Assembly (NCBI GenBank): GCA_965230275.1
Contig: CBDDKO010000002.1
Location: forward strand, 2,852,001-2,916,000
DNA: 64,000 nt
DNA from: JAJRRS01 sp965230275
GTDB taxonomy: Bacteria; Planctomycetota; Phycisphaerae; Phycisphaerales; Phycisphaeraceae
Direction of reading: 5' to 3'
This document shows positions 1 through 8,100 of the stretch, piece by piece. The notes beneath the pieces were generated by a model. That model made no database searches. It saw only the letters and a program-made list of their open reading frames with translations, and was not told the origin of the DNA. Each line of letters opens with the position of its first letter. The first letter of the stretch is position 1. The position numbers were made by a program, and so were the translations under genes.

Positions 1-416
1 CCGGCGGGATGAAGCAGCGCGTCGCGATTGCGCGGGCGCTAGCCAACAAGCCGCGCGTTCTGTTGATGGATGAGCCGTTTGGTGCGCTGGACGCGCAGAC
101 CCGCTGCAAGATGCAGAGCTACCTGCTGCAGATCTGGCAAAAGGTGAACGTCACGATCATCTTCATCACGCACGATTTGGATGAGGCGGTTTATCTTGCC
201 GACCGGGTGGTCGTGCTCGGCCGAAACCCCGGGCACATCAAGGAGATCATCGAGGTCCCGGTCCCAAGGCCGAGGCATGCGGACCAGTTGATGTCGCCTG
301 AGTTCCTGGCGACGAAGCAGCGGCTGGAGGAGTTGATCCACCCGCCGGAGGAGCGCGAGGAGGAGTCACCGCTGGACATCATGCGGATGACGGTGGTTGG
401 AGACGAAGTATTCTGA
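1..416 (+). CDS. ABC transporter ATP-binding protein, NitT/TauT (SsuB/TauB) family, 3' part only
   Basis: The reading frame is open from the first base, so the gene starts outside the window. What remains begins in the ABC signature (GGMKQRVAIARAL), followed by Walker B (VLLMDEPFGALD) and the H-loop (FITHD). The DEPFGALDAQTR and ITHDLDEAVYLADRVVVL blocks are typical of the nitrate/sulfonate/taurine branch, which energises import of small polar solutes through a periplasmic binding protein and a permease. About 100 bases separate its stop from the first of two ureohydrolase genes on the same strand, so it is probably the importer ATPase of that operon. In known guanidine hydrolase clusters a transporter of this type lies next to the enzyme. 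Guanidine as substrate is inferred from context. Confidence 0.85.
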   Translation, partial: GGMKQRVAIARALANKPRVLLMDEPFGALDAQTRCKMQSYLLQIWQKVNVTIIFITHDLDEAVYLADRVVVLGRNPGHIKEIIEVPVPRPRHADQLMSPEFLATKQRLEELIHPPEEREEESPLDIMRMTVVGDEVF

Positions 417-514
417 TACGGCCGGGCGGCGCCAGAGCCGATCGGCTGAACGATTGATACGCTAGAGGCATTGCCATACACACACCCGCAAATGCGGACT
501 TAGAGGAGCTACCC

Positions 515-1678
515 ATGAACGACGTACCCAAGGAACCGCTGACCAAGGAGCAGATGAAGGGCTACCTGGCGGCGCTGAAAGAGGCGACGATCCCCACCGC
601 GGCGGTGGATGCGGACCTTGCCGAGCAGCAGAAGCTGGGTTTGCCGGCTGCGGATTCGATCGGCGACCGCTCGATCACGACCTTCAGCCGGGGCGAGCTG
701 CCGCACTACGCCGGGATCAACACGCTGCTGAAAACCAAGTACCTTGAAGACGTCACACAGGTCGGCCACTACGACGTGGCTTTCATGGGGATCCCCTTCG
801 ATATCGGGACGACGTACCGCTCCGGCACACGGTTCGGCCCGCAGGGCATGCGGAAGATCAGCGCGCTGTACACCAGCTACTTCTACGAGTTGGGCGTTGA
901 CTTGGTTGAGCAGATCAAGATGTGCGACCTGGGTGACGTGTACACGATCGGTAACATCGAGAAGAGCTTCGACCAGGTATCCCGGGCGGTCTCGCATGTC
1001 TACAGCTCGGGGTGCTTCCCGTTCCTGATGGGCGGCGACCACTCACTGGGCTACCCGAACGTGCGCGGCATCGCACCGCATGTCGACGGCGACATCGGGA
1101 TCATCCACATCGACCGCCACATCGATACCCAGGAAAAGGACATGGACGAGCGGATGCATACCTGCCCGTGGTTTCATGCGACGAACATCCCCAACGCCCC
1201 GGCGAAGAACCTCGTGCAGGTCGGCATCGGCGGCTGGCAGGTGCCGCGCCCCGGCGTCAAGGTCGCGCGCGAACGTGGCACGAACATCATCACGATGGAC
1301 GACGTTGACGAGCACGGCATCGACAAGATCGCCGAGATGGCGCTGGAGATGGCGTGGAAGGGCAACGTCAAACAGGTCTACCTGTCGTTCGATATCGACA
1401 GCGTCGACTGCGGGTTCGTGCCCGGCACCGGCTGGCCGGAGCCCGGCGGGTTCCTGCCGCGCGAGGTGCTCAAGCTTCTGAAGCTGATCGCCAAGGAAGG
1501 CATCTGCGCGATGGAAGTCGTCGAGGTGGCGCCGGCTTATGACACGTCGGATATCACGGCCCTGCTGGGTGTGCGTGCGATGCTCGATGTGCTGGCGACG
1601 CTCGTCGATGAAGGGCACCTGCCCCGGCAGAAGAAGCACACGTCTGACAAGGGCATTGATGCCTGGAAGGGTACGTAG
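515..1678 (+). CDS. gdmH: Ureohydrolase family enzyme, probable Ni-dependent guanidine hydrolase, copy 1
   Basis: This 387-residue arginase/agmatinase-fold protein is longer than ordinary agmatinases (about 300 residues) because of an N-terminal extension of roughly 80 residues. Metal ligands are visible: GGDH (His176), the block HIDRHIDT (Asp200, His202, Asp204) and SFDIDSVD (Asp293, Asp295). The DRH variant of the usual DAH, the long N-terminus and the downstream HypA/HypB-like genes match the guanidine hydrolase type described in cyanobacteria (GdmH), which cleaves guanidine to urea and ammonia with nickel. Good ribosome site AGAGGAG in front of ATG 515. It lies 8 bases upstream of a paralogue. 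An agmatinase-like role is the alternative; the nickel-chaperone genes make guanidine more likely. Confidence 0.8.
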   Translation: MNDVPKEPLTKEQMKGYLAALKEATIPTAAVDADLAEQQKLGLPAADSIGDRSITTFSRGELPHYAGINTLLKTKYLEDVTQVGHYDVAFMGIPFDIGTTYRSGTRFGPQGMRKISALYTSYFYELGVDLVEQIKMCDLGDVYTIGNIEKSFDQVSRAVSHVYSSGCFPFLMGGDHSLGYPNVRGIAPHVDGDIGIIHIDRHIDTQEKDMDERMHTCPWFHATNIPNAPAKNLVQVGIGGWQVPRPGVKVARERGTNIITMDDVDEHGIDKIAEMALEMAWKGNVKQVYLSFDIDSVDCGFVPGTGWPEPGGFLPREVLKLLKLIAKEGICAMEVVEVAPAYDTSDITALLGVRAMLDVLATLVDEGHLPRQKKHTSDKGIDAWKGT

Positions 1679-1686
1679 GTAGCCGT

Positions 1687-2844
1687 ATGTCTAAGCCGTT
1701 CCGCCCGCCATCTCAAGGCATGGACGCCGTCAACGCCGAGGCGCAGCTGCCCAGCGATCGGCGTCATGCCGCTGCGGCGCGTGAGCTAGCGATGGGCCTG
1801 CCCGGTGCGGACTCGATTACCGATCCCGCTATCAGTACCTTCAGCCGGGGCGTCAGCCCGTTGTATGCCGGCATCAATACGATGCTGAAGCTGCCCTACA
1901 TGGAAGATGTGAATCGGGCGTCTGATTACGACGTGTCGTTCATCGGTGTGCCGTTCGATATCGGGACGACGTTCCGGCCCGGGACACGCTTCGGGCCGCA
2001 GGGGATGCGGCGGGCGTCGGTGCAGTACACCAGCTTCTACAGCTTCGAGATGGGCGTTGACCTGTTCGAGGCGCTGAGGATGTGCGACCTGGGCGACGTG
2101 TACACGATCGGCAACATCGAGAAGAGCTTCGACCAGATCAGCCGGGCGGTGGCGCATGCGTATACGTCGGGGACGTTCCCGGTGATGATGGGCGGGGACC
2201 ACGCGATCGGGTATCCATGTGTGCGCGGGATCGCGCCCTATGTCGGCGGCGGTAACGGCAGGGTTGGCATCATCCATATCGATCGGCACCTGGACACACT
2301 CGAAAAAGACATGGACGAGCGGATGCACACCTGCCCGTGGTTCCATGCGACGAACATCCCCAACGCGCCGGCGAGCAACCTGGTGCAGGTCGGCATCGGC
2401 GGCTGGCAGGTCTCGCGCGACTGGGTGAAGGGCGCGCGGGAGAAGGGCACGTATGTCCTGACGATGGATGACGTGGAACGACTGGGGATCGAGAAGGCGG
2501 CCGAGATCGCGCTGGAAATCGCGTGGAAGGACGCCGACGCGGTGTACCTGAGTTTTGATATTGATTCGATCGAGGCGGGCAGCGTGCCGGGGACGGGTTG
2601 GCCGCAGCCGGGCGGGTTCCAGCCGCGCGAGGCGCTGAAGCTGTTGAAGCTGATCGCACGAGAGGGGCTGTGCGCGATGGAGTGTGTCGAGGTAGCGCCC
2701 TGCTATGATGTGGCGGATGTGACCTCGGTCATGGCGGTGCACGCGGTGATGGAGGTGCTCGGGTCGCTGGTCGATGCGGGCAAGCTGCCGACCGGGCGGG
2801 CCCCGATGGCGGGGGCGGACCTGAACCTATGGAAAGGCACCTGA
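1687..2844 (+). CDS. Ureohydrolase family enzyme, guanidine hydrolase-like, copy 2 (divergent paralogue)
   Basis: This 385-residue protein is similar over its whole length to its upstream neighbour; long blocks such as RMHTCPWFHATNIPNAP are identical. The six core metal ligands are kept: His172 in GGDHA, Asp199/His201/Asp203 in DRHLD and Asp291/Asp293 in FDIDS. It differs near the active site: the residue matching Asp298 of copy 1 is Glu296 (DIDSIE instead of DIDSVD), GGDHS is GGDHA, and WPEPGG is WPQPGG. The N-terminus is less conserved. A tandem duplication is the simplest origin. It could be a second hydrolase with another guanidine derivative as substrate, or the other subunit of a mixed oligomer; the sequence does not decide. 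Confidence 0.75.
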   Translation: MSKPFRPPSQGMDAVNAEAQLPSDRRHAAAARELAMGLPGADSITDPAISTFSRGVSPLYAGINTMLKLPYMEDVNRASDYDVSFIGVPFDIGTTFRPGTRFGPQGMRRASVQYTSFYSFEMGVDLFEALRMCDLGDVYTIGNIEKSFDQISRAVAHAYTSGTFPVMMGGDHAIGYPCVRGIAPYVGGGNGRVGIIHIDRHLDTLEKDMDERMHTCPWFHATNIPNAPASNLVQVGIGGWQVSRDWVKGAREKGTYVLTMDDVERLGIEKAAEIALEIAWKDADAVYLSFDIDSIEAGSVPGTGWPQPGGFQPREALKLLKLIAREGLCAMECVEVAPCYDVADVTSVMAVHAVMEVLGSLVDAGKLPTGRAPMAGADLNLWKGT

Positions 2845-2864
2845 CCGACGGGTGAGCTTGGTGG

Positions 2865-3236
2865 ATGCACGAGCTGTCGATCGCGATGCAGATTGTTGAA
2901 AGCGTGACGGAGGCGGTGCGGGATCAGGGCGATGCCAGGGTCTTGGGCGTGAACCTGCGTGTCGGCGCGATGTCGGGTGTGATCCCTGATGCGCTGCGGT
3001 TTGCCTGGGACCAGGCGATCAGCGGCTCGCGTGTGGAAGGCGCGGCACTACACATCGAAGAAGTCTCAGCCGCGGTCTGGTGCCCGGCGTGTGAGGCGGA
3101 GGTGGAGATACCGGGGTTTAGGATGAAGTGCCCGGTGTGCGGCGGTCCGACGCCCCGCTTAGTCCGCGGCAAAGAACTGGACTTACTCTCGTTGGAGCTA
3201 TCGGATGACGACTCAGAATCAACCACGGATCCTTGA
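2865..3236 (+). CDS. HypA-like nickel/zinc metallochaperone
   Basis: This 123-residue protein starts with the HypA signature MHELSIA, where His2 binds nickel in characterised HypA proteins. It has two CxxC pairs (CPAC near residue 67 and CPVC near 90) that form the structural zinc site. HypA/HybF proteins deliver nickel to hydrogenase or urease. No hydrogenase or urease gene is visible here, so the target is inferred to be the adjacent guanidine hydrolase-like enzymes, as for the HypA-like factor next to GdmH in cyanobacteria. It follows copy 2 by 20 bases, and its 3' end overlaps the next gene by 32 bases, which suggests coupled translation. Confidence 0.88.
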   Translation: MHELSIAMQIVESVTEAVRDQGDARVLGVNLRVGAMSGVIPDALRFAWDQAISGSRVEGAALHIEEVSAAVWCPACEAEVEIPGFRMKCPVCGGPTPRLVRGKELDLLSLELSDDDSESTTDP

Positions 3237-3915
3237 GGTCCGGACACAGATCCTCAAGAAGAACGACGAATACGCCCGCGCGTTTCGTCAGCGCGCTCAG
3301 CGAGCGGGTTGCTGCGTGATCAGTCTTGTCTCTTCGCCGGGCACGGGGAAGACCGAGTTCCTGAAGAAGACGCTGATGCAGCTTGCCGGCAAATACAAAG
3401 TCGCGGCACTGGTCGGCGACCTGGCGACTGACAACGACGCCGATCGGCTGGCCGAGGCGGGTGTGCCGGTCAAGCAGATCTCGACCGGGACGGTGTGCCA
3501 TCTGGAAACAGACATGGTGGAGAAGGCGTTTGAAGAGGCGGGCTGGTCGCTGGATGAGCTGGACTTCCTGTTCATCGAGAACGTCGGCAATCTTGTGTGT
3601 CCGTCGACGTTCGACCTGGGCGAGGCGTATCGGTTGGTATTGGTGTCGACACCGGAGGGCGAGGACAAGCCGCTGAAGTACCCGACGATCTTCAACACCG
3701 CCGACATCGCAGTGATCACCAAAATGGACCTGGCGGAGGTGCTTGAGTTTGATGAGCCGAAGATGTGCGAGTCGATCGAGACGGTTCGGCCGGGCATGGA
3801 GGTGGTGACGGTCTCGGCGAAGACCGGGCAGGGCATGGACGGGTGGGTAGCAAGGCTAGTCCAGATGCACACTGAGGCGAGCGAGGCGACCGCGGATCAA
3901 GGTGCGGGGGCGTAG
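3205..3915 (+). CDS. HypB-like GTPase, nickel insertion accessory protein
   Basis: This 236-residue SIMIBI-class GTPase has the P-loop SSPGTGKTEF (around residue 46), GDLATDNDADRL for the switch region, the HypB hallmark ENVGNLVCP and the base-recognition motif TKMD in place of NKxD. No histidine-rich N-terminal nickel-storage stretch is present. HypB proteins use GTP hydrolysis to transfer nickel together with HypA. A GGAG ribosome site lies before ATG 3205, inside the end of the HypA-like gene. It is the last gene of the operon, because the next gene converges on it 25 bases later. The altered TKMD suggests this branch is specialised away from hydrogenase maturation; that part is inference. 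Confidence 0.88.
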   Translation: MTTQNQPRILEVRTQILKKNDEYARAFRQRAQRAGCCVISLVSSPGTGKTEFLKKTLMQLAGKYKVAALVGDLATDNDADRLAEAGVPVKQISTGTVCHLETDMVEKAFEEAGWSLDELDFLFIENVGNLVCPSTFDLGEAYRLVLVSTPEGEDKPLKYPTIFNTADIAVITKMDLAEVLEFDEPKMCESIETVRPGMEVVTVSAKTGQGMDGWVARLVQMHTEASEATADQGAGA

Positions 3916-3940
3916 GCTCGGTCCATCTTTACAACAGCGA

Positions 3941-5662
3941 TTACTTGCTGAGGCGCTCCGATGCGGTACGGCGGACGTCTTCGTCGAGATCTTTCGTCAG
4001 CGCGTCGAGCAGGTCTTGAGGCGTGCGGGGATCGGCCGCGACTTCGAGCCTGATCGTCGCCAGTTCATCCCGAGCCAGCAGTGTCAGGGCTTCGGTGGGT
4101 GTGTGCTTCCGGTTCAGGACCGACCAGCGCACATCCGCGGCGAAGTCCTGTGCCAGGCCGATCAGCGCTTCGTCCGGGGTGTGGTCGTGTCGCGCGACCG
4201 ATCGGCGGACCTGCCAGTCGCCGTCCGAAGCGAGTTGGGTCAGCAGGCCCGCATCCGCAGCGGGGTGTCTTGAAACGATTCGTTTTGCCCAAGGACCAAG
4301 GCGGCTGACTTCGGCCAGTTCCGTGGCTGTCATACTTGTGTCAGGCGACGCGTAGGATTGCAGGTCGTCGCTGCTGCCGGCCCGGACGAGCAAGGTGATC
4401 CGATCACCTGGCCGATTGGGATGCGTGGCCACCATCTCGCGGATCAGGAAGTCGGCGTCCACGGCCAGGGCTTCGAGAACTTCAGCTGGTGTGTTCGGGT
4501 GAGTGGCCGCAAGCCTTTTGGCCCAGGGGCCGCCGGCCGCGAGTTCGGCAAGGGTGTCATGTGGCAGAGGCGATCGGTCTTCAACCGTGGCCGACAAGTC
4601 CGGTGACGAGCCCGCGGCAACGAGGCGGTCGATCGATGACCGTGGCGTCTTGGCATTGGCGAGCGCCGCGGCTCGGACCACCTGTGCGCCGTCTTCGAGC
4701 AAGCGGGCAAGCACTTCCGGTGGCGCGTTGGTGTGGCCGGCGACCCGGACACGGATCATCACATTCTGCTCTTCAGCTAAATCTTTTAAGAGATCAGCCG
4801 GGGCGTGGGGGTGTTGTGCGAGCAAGGTATGTACTTCGGGTACATCCAACGCGATCAGGCCCTCGAGCATCGATTCGCTGGCCGATGGGTTCTCCGCCAG
4901 CGCCGCCCGGACGCGCCAGTCGTGATCCCGCGATAAGGTCGTCAGTGAGTCCGTCGGTGTATTGGGATGTCGTGCGGCAAGCACACGCGCCCAGAAACCC
5001 ATCTGCGCTAATTCGGCCAGTTGCTCTGGTGGCGGCTGATCGATCCGGGGCGCTACAGTCGCGGTGAGGTCGGGCGTGGAGCCGGCTGCGATTAGAAGTG
5101 ATGTGAGGTCGGCTGGGGCGTGCGGGTTTGTGGCTGCGAGCGAGCGGGTGGTGGCATCGATGTCGGTCAGGAGCCGGTCGAAGGATGAGGGCGACGGCGG
5201 CGCGGCAGTGCGTCGAGCGACGGCTCGCCGGACGGTGACAGCCTGATCGGTCGCGAGCTGATCGATGATGTCAGGGGGTGTTCGTGGATGCCTTGCGGCC
5301 AGTGATCTCGCCCATTCGCCGCTGTGCGCCAAGGCTTGCAGGGCATCGGTGGATACGTCCTGTTGTGCGGGGACGCTGCTTTTTAAGTCGTCGGATGAGC
5401 CCGCTTGCCTGAGCGATTCAAGCACGTCGCCGGGTGTGCTGGGATTGTTTGCGGCCGCATGACGGACCCACATGTTCCCGTCTCCCGCGAGCAGGGCCAG
5501 GCGATCGGCGGGTGTGTCGGCGTTCTCCGCCATCGCCAGGCGCTGCGGCGTCGGGAGATCAAAGATTATTTGGTGATCGGTGCCCTGCTTGGATCGGGTC
5601 ATGTTCTGATCTGCCTGAATGACTCTGAAAACCGCTGTGCTGTTCCGGCTATCACCTGACAT
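3941..5662 (-). CDS. Leucine-rich-repeat-variant (LRV)/HEAT-like repeat protein
   Basis: A protein of up to 573 residues built almost entirely from about 24-residue helical repeats of the form VRxxVAxHPxTPxxxLxxLAxD, as in the LRV family first seen in Azotobacter. A longer period is laid over these units: the block AGSSxDLxxxV followed by LAELxxxGxWAkRLAArHP occurs four times, near residues 87, 192, 351 and 428. No signal peptide or membrane segment is seen, so it is probably cytoplasmic and acts as a protein-binding solenoid. No partner is indicated. The first ATG (5662) has no clear ribosome site, and an internal ATG at 5602 is a possible start. It converges with the guanidine operon. Confidence 0.75.
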   Translation of the reverse strand: MSGDSRNSTAVFRVIQADQNMTRSKQGTDHQIIFDLPTPQRLAMAENADTPADRLALLAGDGNMWVRHAAANNPSTPGDVLESLRQAGSSDDLKSSVPAQQDVSTDALQALAHSGEWARSLAARHPRTPPDIIDQLATDQAVTVRRAVARRTAAPPSPSSFDRLLTDIDATTRSLAATNPHAPADLTSLLIAAGSTPDLTATVAPRIDQPPPEQLAELAQMGFWARVLAARHPNTPTDSLTTLSRDHDWRVRAALAENPSASESMLEGLIALDVPEVHTLLAQHPHAPADLLKDLAEEQNVMIRVRVAGHTNAPPEVLARLLEDGAQVVRAAALANAKTPRSSIDRLVAAGSSPDLSATVEDRSPLPHDTLAELAAGGPWAKRLAATHPNTPAEVLEALAVDADFLIREMVATHPNRPGDRITLLVRAGSSDDLQSYASPDTSMTATELAEVSRLGPWAKRIVSRHPAADAGLLTQLASDGDWQVRRSVARHDHTPDEALIGLAQDFAADVRWSVLNRKHTPTEALTLLARDELATIRLEVAADPRTPQDLLDALTKDLDEDVRRTASERLSK

Positions 5663-5738
5663 GGTCGAACCATGCTCGATAGAGCCCGGCCGGTCTCACG
5701 ATTATCCTTGAGCACGTGACCTGTCCGATGAATGAAGT

Positions 5739-6491
5739 ATGGCCAAGCCTCCTGCCATCCGTGATTATCGTGTGCTTCTGGCGGGTATTTTACTGTGTGC
5801 GGCGGTTGGGGTCGCGGTTGTATTAACGGTGCCTACGGCGGTCCGGCTGCTGCACCCGGTTAAGTCGAAGCTGCTGGGCCGAAAGACGGTTGCCGAGCGC
5901 GTCGAGCAGTACGGTCCGGAAGCGCGGGCGCGTCTGGCCCCCCACTTTCAGTCGGCGGGTGTGGCGTATCCACCCGGCGAGGTAATGTTGGTGGGACTTA
6001 AGGAAGAGAAGCTGTTGGAGGTGTATGCGAACAATGCGGAAGGTGTGCCTGTGCTTGTGGTGACGTACCCAATATTGGCCGCGAGCGGCGGGCCCGGCCC
6101 GAAGCTGAAGGAAGGCGACCGGCAGGTGCCGGAGGGGCTTTACCGTGTTGAAGGGCTGAACCCCAACAGCCGGTTTCACCTGTCGATCAAGGTGGACTAT
6201 CCCAATGCGTTTGATCGGGCTAACGCAGAGGCAGAGGGGCGAACAAACCTTGGCGGCGACATCTTCATCCACGGCGGCGCAGCGTCGGTCGGTTGCCTGG
6301 CGATCGGTGATGAGAAGATCGAGGAGCTGTTCGTATTGGTCGCGGAGTCGGGCATCGACAACGTGAAGATCATCCTTACACCGTTGGACCCGCGTACTGG
6401 AGAACTAGCGCCAGCATCTGATGAAGCCGATTGGCGGGGTGAGCTGTACGCGCAGATCACAGAAGCGATATACAAGCTGCCGCGTAAGTAG
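5739..6491 (+). CDS. YafK-type L,D-transpeptidase family protein
   Basis: This 250-residue protein has one N-terminal membrane or signal segment (about residues 10-30) and a YkuD catalytic core. The block FIHGGAASVGCLAIGDEKI carries the catalytic His and Cys in the HGx(n)S-V-G-C arrangement. The spacing and the following DEKIEELFVL are closest to E. coli YafK, the member that detaches Braun lipoprotein from peptidoglycan, rather than to cross-linking enzymes. It would act in the periplasm on murein or murein-bound protein. The gene stands alone between a convergent pair and a terminator. Alternative activity, 3-3 crosslink formation, cannot be excluded. Confidence 0.85.
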   Translation: MAKPPAIRDYRVLLAGILLCAAVGVAVVLTVPTAVRLLHPVKSKLLGRKTVAERVEQYGPEARARLAPHFQSAGVAYPPGEVMLVGLKEEKLLEVYANNAEGVPVLVVTYPILAASGGPGPKLKEGDRQVPEGLYRVEGLNPNSRFHLSIKVDYPNAFDRANAEAEGRTNLGGDIFIHGGAASVGCLAIGDEKIEELFVLVAESGIDNVKIILTPLDPRTGELAPASDEADWRGELYAQITEAIYKLPRK

Positions 6492-6536
6492 CCCGGCTGA
6501 AGGTGTAGGTGCGATTTATATCGATTCGTAAAGCGA

Positions 6537-6745
6537 TCAACGGCTGCGCCGCTTGGCGATCAAGCCGAGCATGCTTGCGCTCAATAACACCATCGATCCC
6601 GGTTCGGGGGTGAGGGCGAGTGTCCATGTGCCGTCGGTGCCTGTTCCACCGAAGAATGTGCCGGTAATGCGGGCGTCGAGTGTGTAGGTGGGTGATATGA
6701 AAAGACCGCCTTGGGTTGCACGGCGGTCTTCGGGTGGGCGAGTTT
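6537..6745 (-). pseudogene. Remnant of a PEP-CTERM protein: C-terminal tail only
   Basis: Read on the minus strand, the last codons spell LALTPEPGSMVLLSASMLG followed by LIAKRRSR and a stop at 6537. This is a complete PEP-CTERM sorting tail: PEP motif, hydrophobic helix, basic end. Upstream the frame closes at a stop near 6745 after about 45 further residues (ending YTLDARITGTFFGG...), with no start codon or signal peptide. The left part runs straight through the terminator hairpin of the neighbouring ABC gene. It is therefore the stump of a lost cell-surface protein gene, not a functional small gene. Confidence 0.6.
6699..6730 (-). terminator. Intrinsic terminator of the UgpC/MalK-type gene
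   Basis: Perfect 9-bp inverted repeat AAGACCGCC / GGCGGTCTT (6702-6710 and 6722-6730) with an 11-base loop. On the minus strand it is followed by TTTT. It lies 70 bases after the stop of the minus-strand ATPase gene. Confidence 0.85.
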
Positions 6746-6799
6746 ATGAGGGGCATCCCGGCCAAGGCCCATTGGGCCATGACCGGGCTTGGGTATACA

Positions 6800-7927
6800 T
6801 TAGACGGTGGCGGTGTTTTTGAGTGTCAGGTTGGTACCGTAGGTCCCGGGCTCGAAGATGTGGACGCGGGTCATGTCCAGGTACATGTTGACTTGGGAAT
6901 CTTCTTCGAGTTGCTCGGCCTTGAGGCGGGCGACGAGGCGGTCGCCGGTGGAGGTTTGAGTGTAGACGTCCATGGTACTGCCCAGCGGTTCGACCACGCC
7001 GACGGTGACACCGACGGTCTGGTCATCGCGGTTGGCACCGTCGGTCGGGCGGAGGAACAGGGCCTCGGGGCGGATGCCGATGACGACTTCCTGCCCGACG
7101 CGCCCCTGACAGAGCTGTGCCTGCTCGTCTTCGAGCTTGATCCTTGCGCCGGCGCCTTCGAAGACCACGCCGCCGTCGGCGTTGATCAGCGAGCCCTCGA
7201 GGAAGTTCATCGGCGGGGTGCCGACGAAGCTGGCTACGAAGCGGTTGACCGGGAAGTTGTAGACGTTCAGCGGGGTGTCGCACTGCTGGATGAGGCCTTC
7301 GCTCATGACGACGACGCGGTCGCCGAGGGTCATGGCCTCTTCCTGGTCGTGGGTGACGTAGATGGTGGTGGTCTGCAGGCGGTGGTGCAGGCGCTTCAGT
7401 TCGGCGCGGGTTTCGACACGCAGCTTGGCGTCGAGGTTGGAAAGCGGCTCGTCGAAGAGGAAGCACGCTGGATCACGGACGATGGCCCGGCCGACGGCGA
7501 CGCGCTGGCGCTGGCCGCCGGAGAGCGCCTTGGGCTTGCGTTCGAGCAGCTGGTTGATGCCGAGGATGTCGGCGGCGTGGCGGACCTTCTTGTCGATCTC
7601 GTCCTTGGGGACCTTGCGGAGCTTCAGCCCGAAAGCCATGTTCTTGTACACCGACATGTGCGGGTACAGGGCGTAGTTCTGGAAGACCATGGCGATGTCA
7701 CGGTCCTTGGGGGCGACGTCGTTGACGATGCGGTCGCCGATGCGGATGGTGCCGTCGGAGATTTCTTCGAGGCCGGCGACCATGCGGAGGGTCGTTGACT
7801 TGCCGCAGCCGGAGGGCCCGACCAGGACGATGAACTCTTTGTCCTGGATGTGAAGGGTGATGTCGTCCACGGCACGGACGTCACCGGGGTAAACCTTGAC
7901 CACGTTATCGAGCAGGACTTCTGCCAT
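6800..7927 (-). CDS. ugpC: ABC transporter ATP-binding protein, UgpC/MalK/MsmK family
   Basis: This 375-residue ATPase has Walker A (GPSGCGKST), Q-loop (MVFQNYALYPHM), signature (LSGGQRQRVAVGRAI), Walker B (FLFDEPLSNLDAKLR) and H-loop (YVTHDQEEAM). A C-terminal MOP/TOBE regulatory region of about 130 residues follows, as in carbohydrate importers of the CUT1 class. Start chosen at 7927, where MAEVLLDN matches the family N-terminus and GAGGTG lies upstream; an ATG 78 bases further out has no such site. No permease or binding protein is nearby, so it may be a shared ATPase serving several sugar importers, as MsmK and MsiK do. It ends 70 bases before its terminator. Confidence 0.92.
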   Translation of the reverse strand: MAEVLLDNVVKVYPGDVRAVDDITLHIQDKEFIVLVGPSGCGKSTTLRMVAGLEEISDGTIRIGDRIVNDVAPKDRDIAMVFQNYALYPHMSVYKNMAFGLKLRKVPKDEIDKKVRHAADILGINQLLERKPKALSGGQRQRVAVGRAIVRDPACFLFDEPLSNLDAKLRVETRAELKRLHHRLQTTTIYVTHDQEEAMTLGDRVVVMSEGLIQQCDTPLNVYNFPVNRFVASFVGTPPMNFLEGSLINADGGVVFEGAGARIKLEDEQAQLCQGRVGQEVVIGIRPEALFLRPTDGANRDDQTVGVTVGVVEPLGSTMDVYTQTSTGDRLVARLKAEQLEEDSQVNMYLDMTRVHIFEPGTYGTNLTLKNTATV

Positions 7928-8100
7928 GAATTGCACCTCACAAGGTAGACGGACATCACCGCGGCTTGGCGGTTCGGTGGGCTCGCGATGAGCTCGCACC
8001 GACAAGTCGGACCATTCTAGCGTATCTGGTCTGTTTTGTGGAGGGTCGATTGGCCGGGCCCGATTTCGGATCGTACGGGCGGCATCGAGCTTTCAACGTC

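Noticed and set aside
417..514. Possible guanidine riboswitch between the ABC ATPase and the first hydrolase gene
   Set aside because: Only a 12-base palindrome (AGCCGATCGGCT, 436-447) and a small CCGC/GCGG hairpin near the ribosome site are visible; the conserved ACGR loops or ykkC core were not recognised. A riboswitch would more likely stand before the first operon gene, outside the window.
6716..7798. Long plus-strand open frame opposite the UgpC/MalK gene
   Set aside because: It is the antisense shadow of a well-supported ATPase; high G+C keeps the opposite frame open. No ribosome site or family features. The same holds for the long frames opposite 1687-2844, 22322-25068, 33069-34280 and others.
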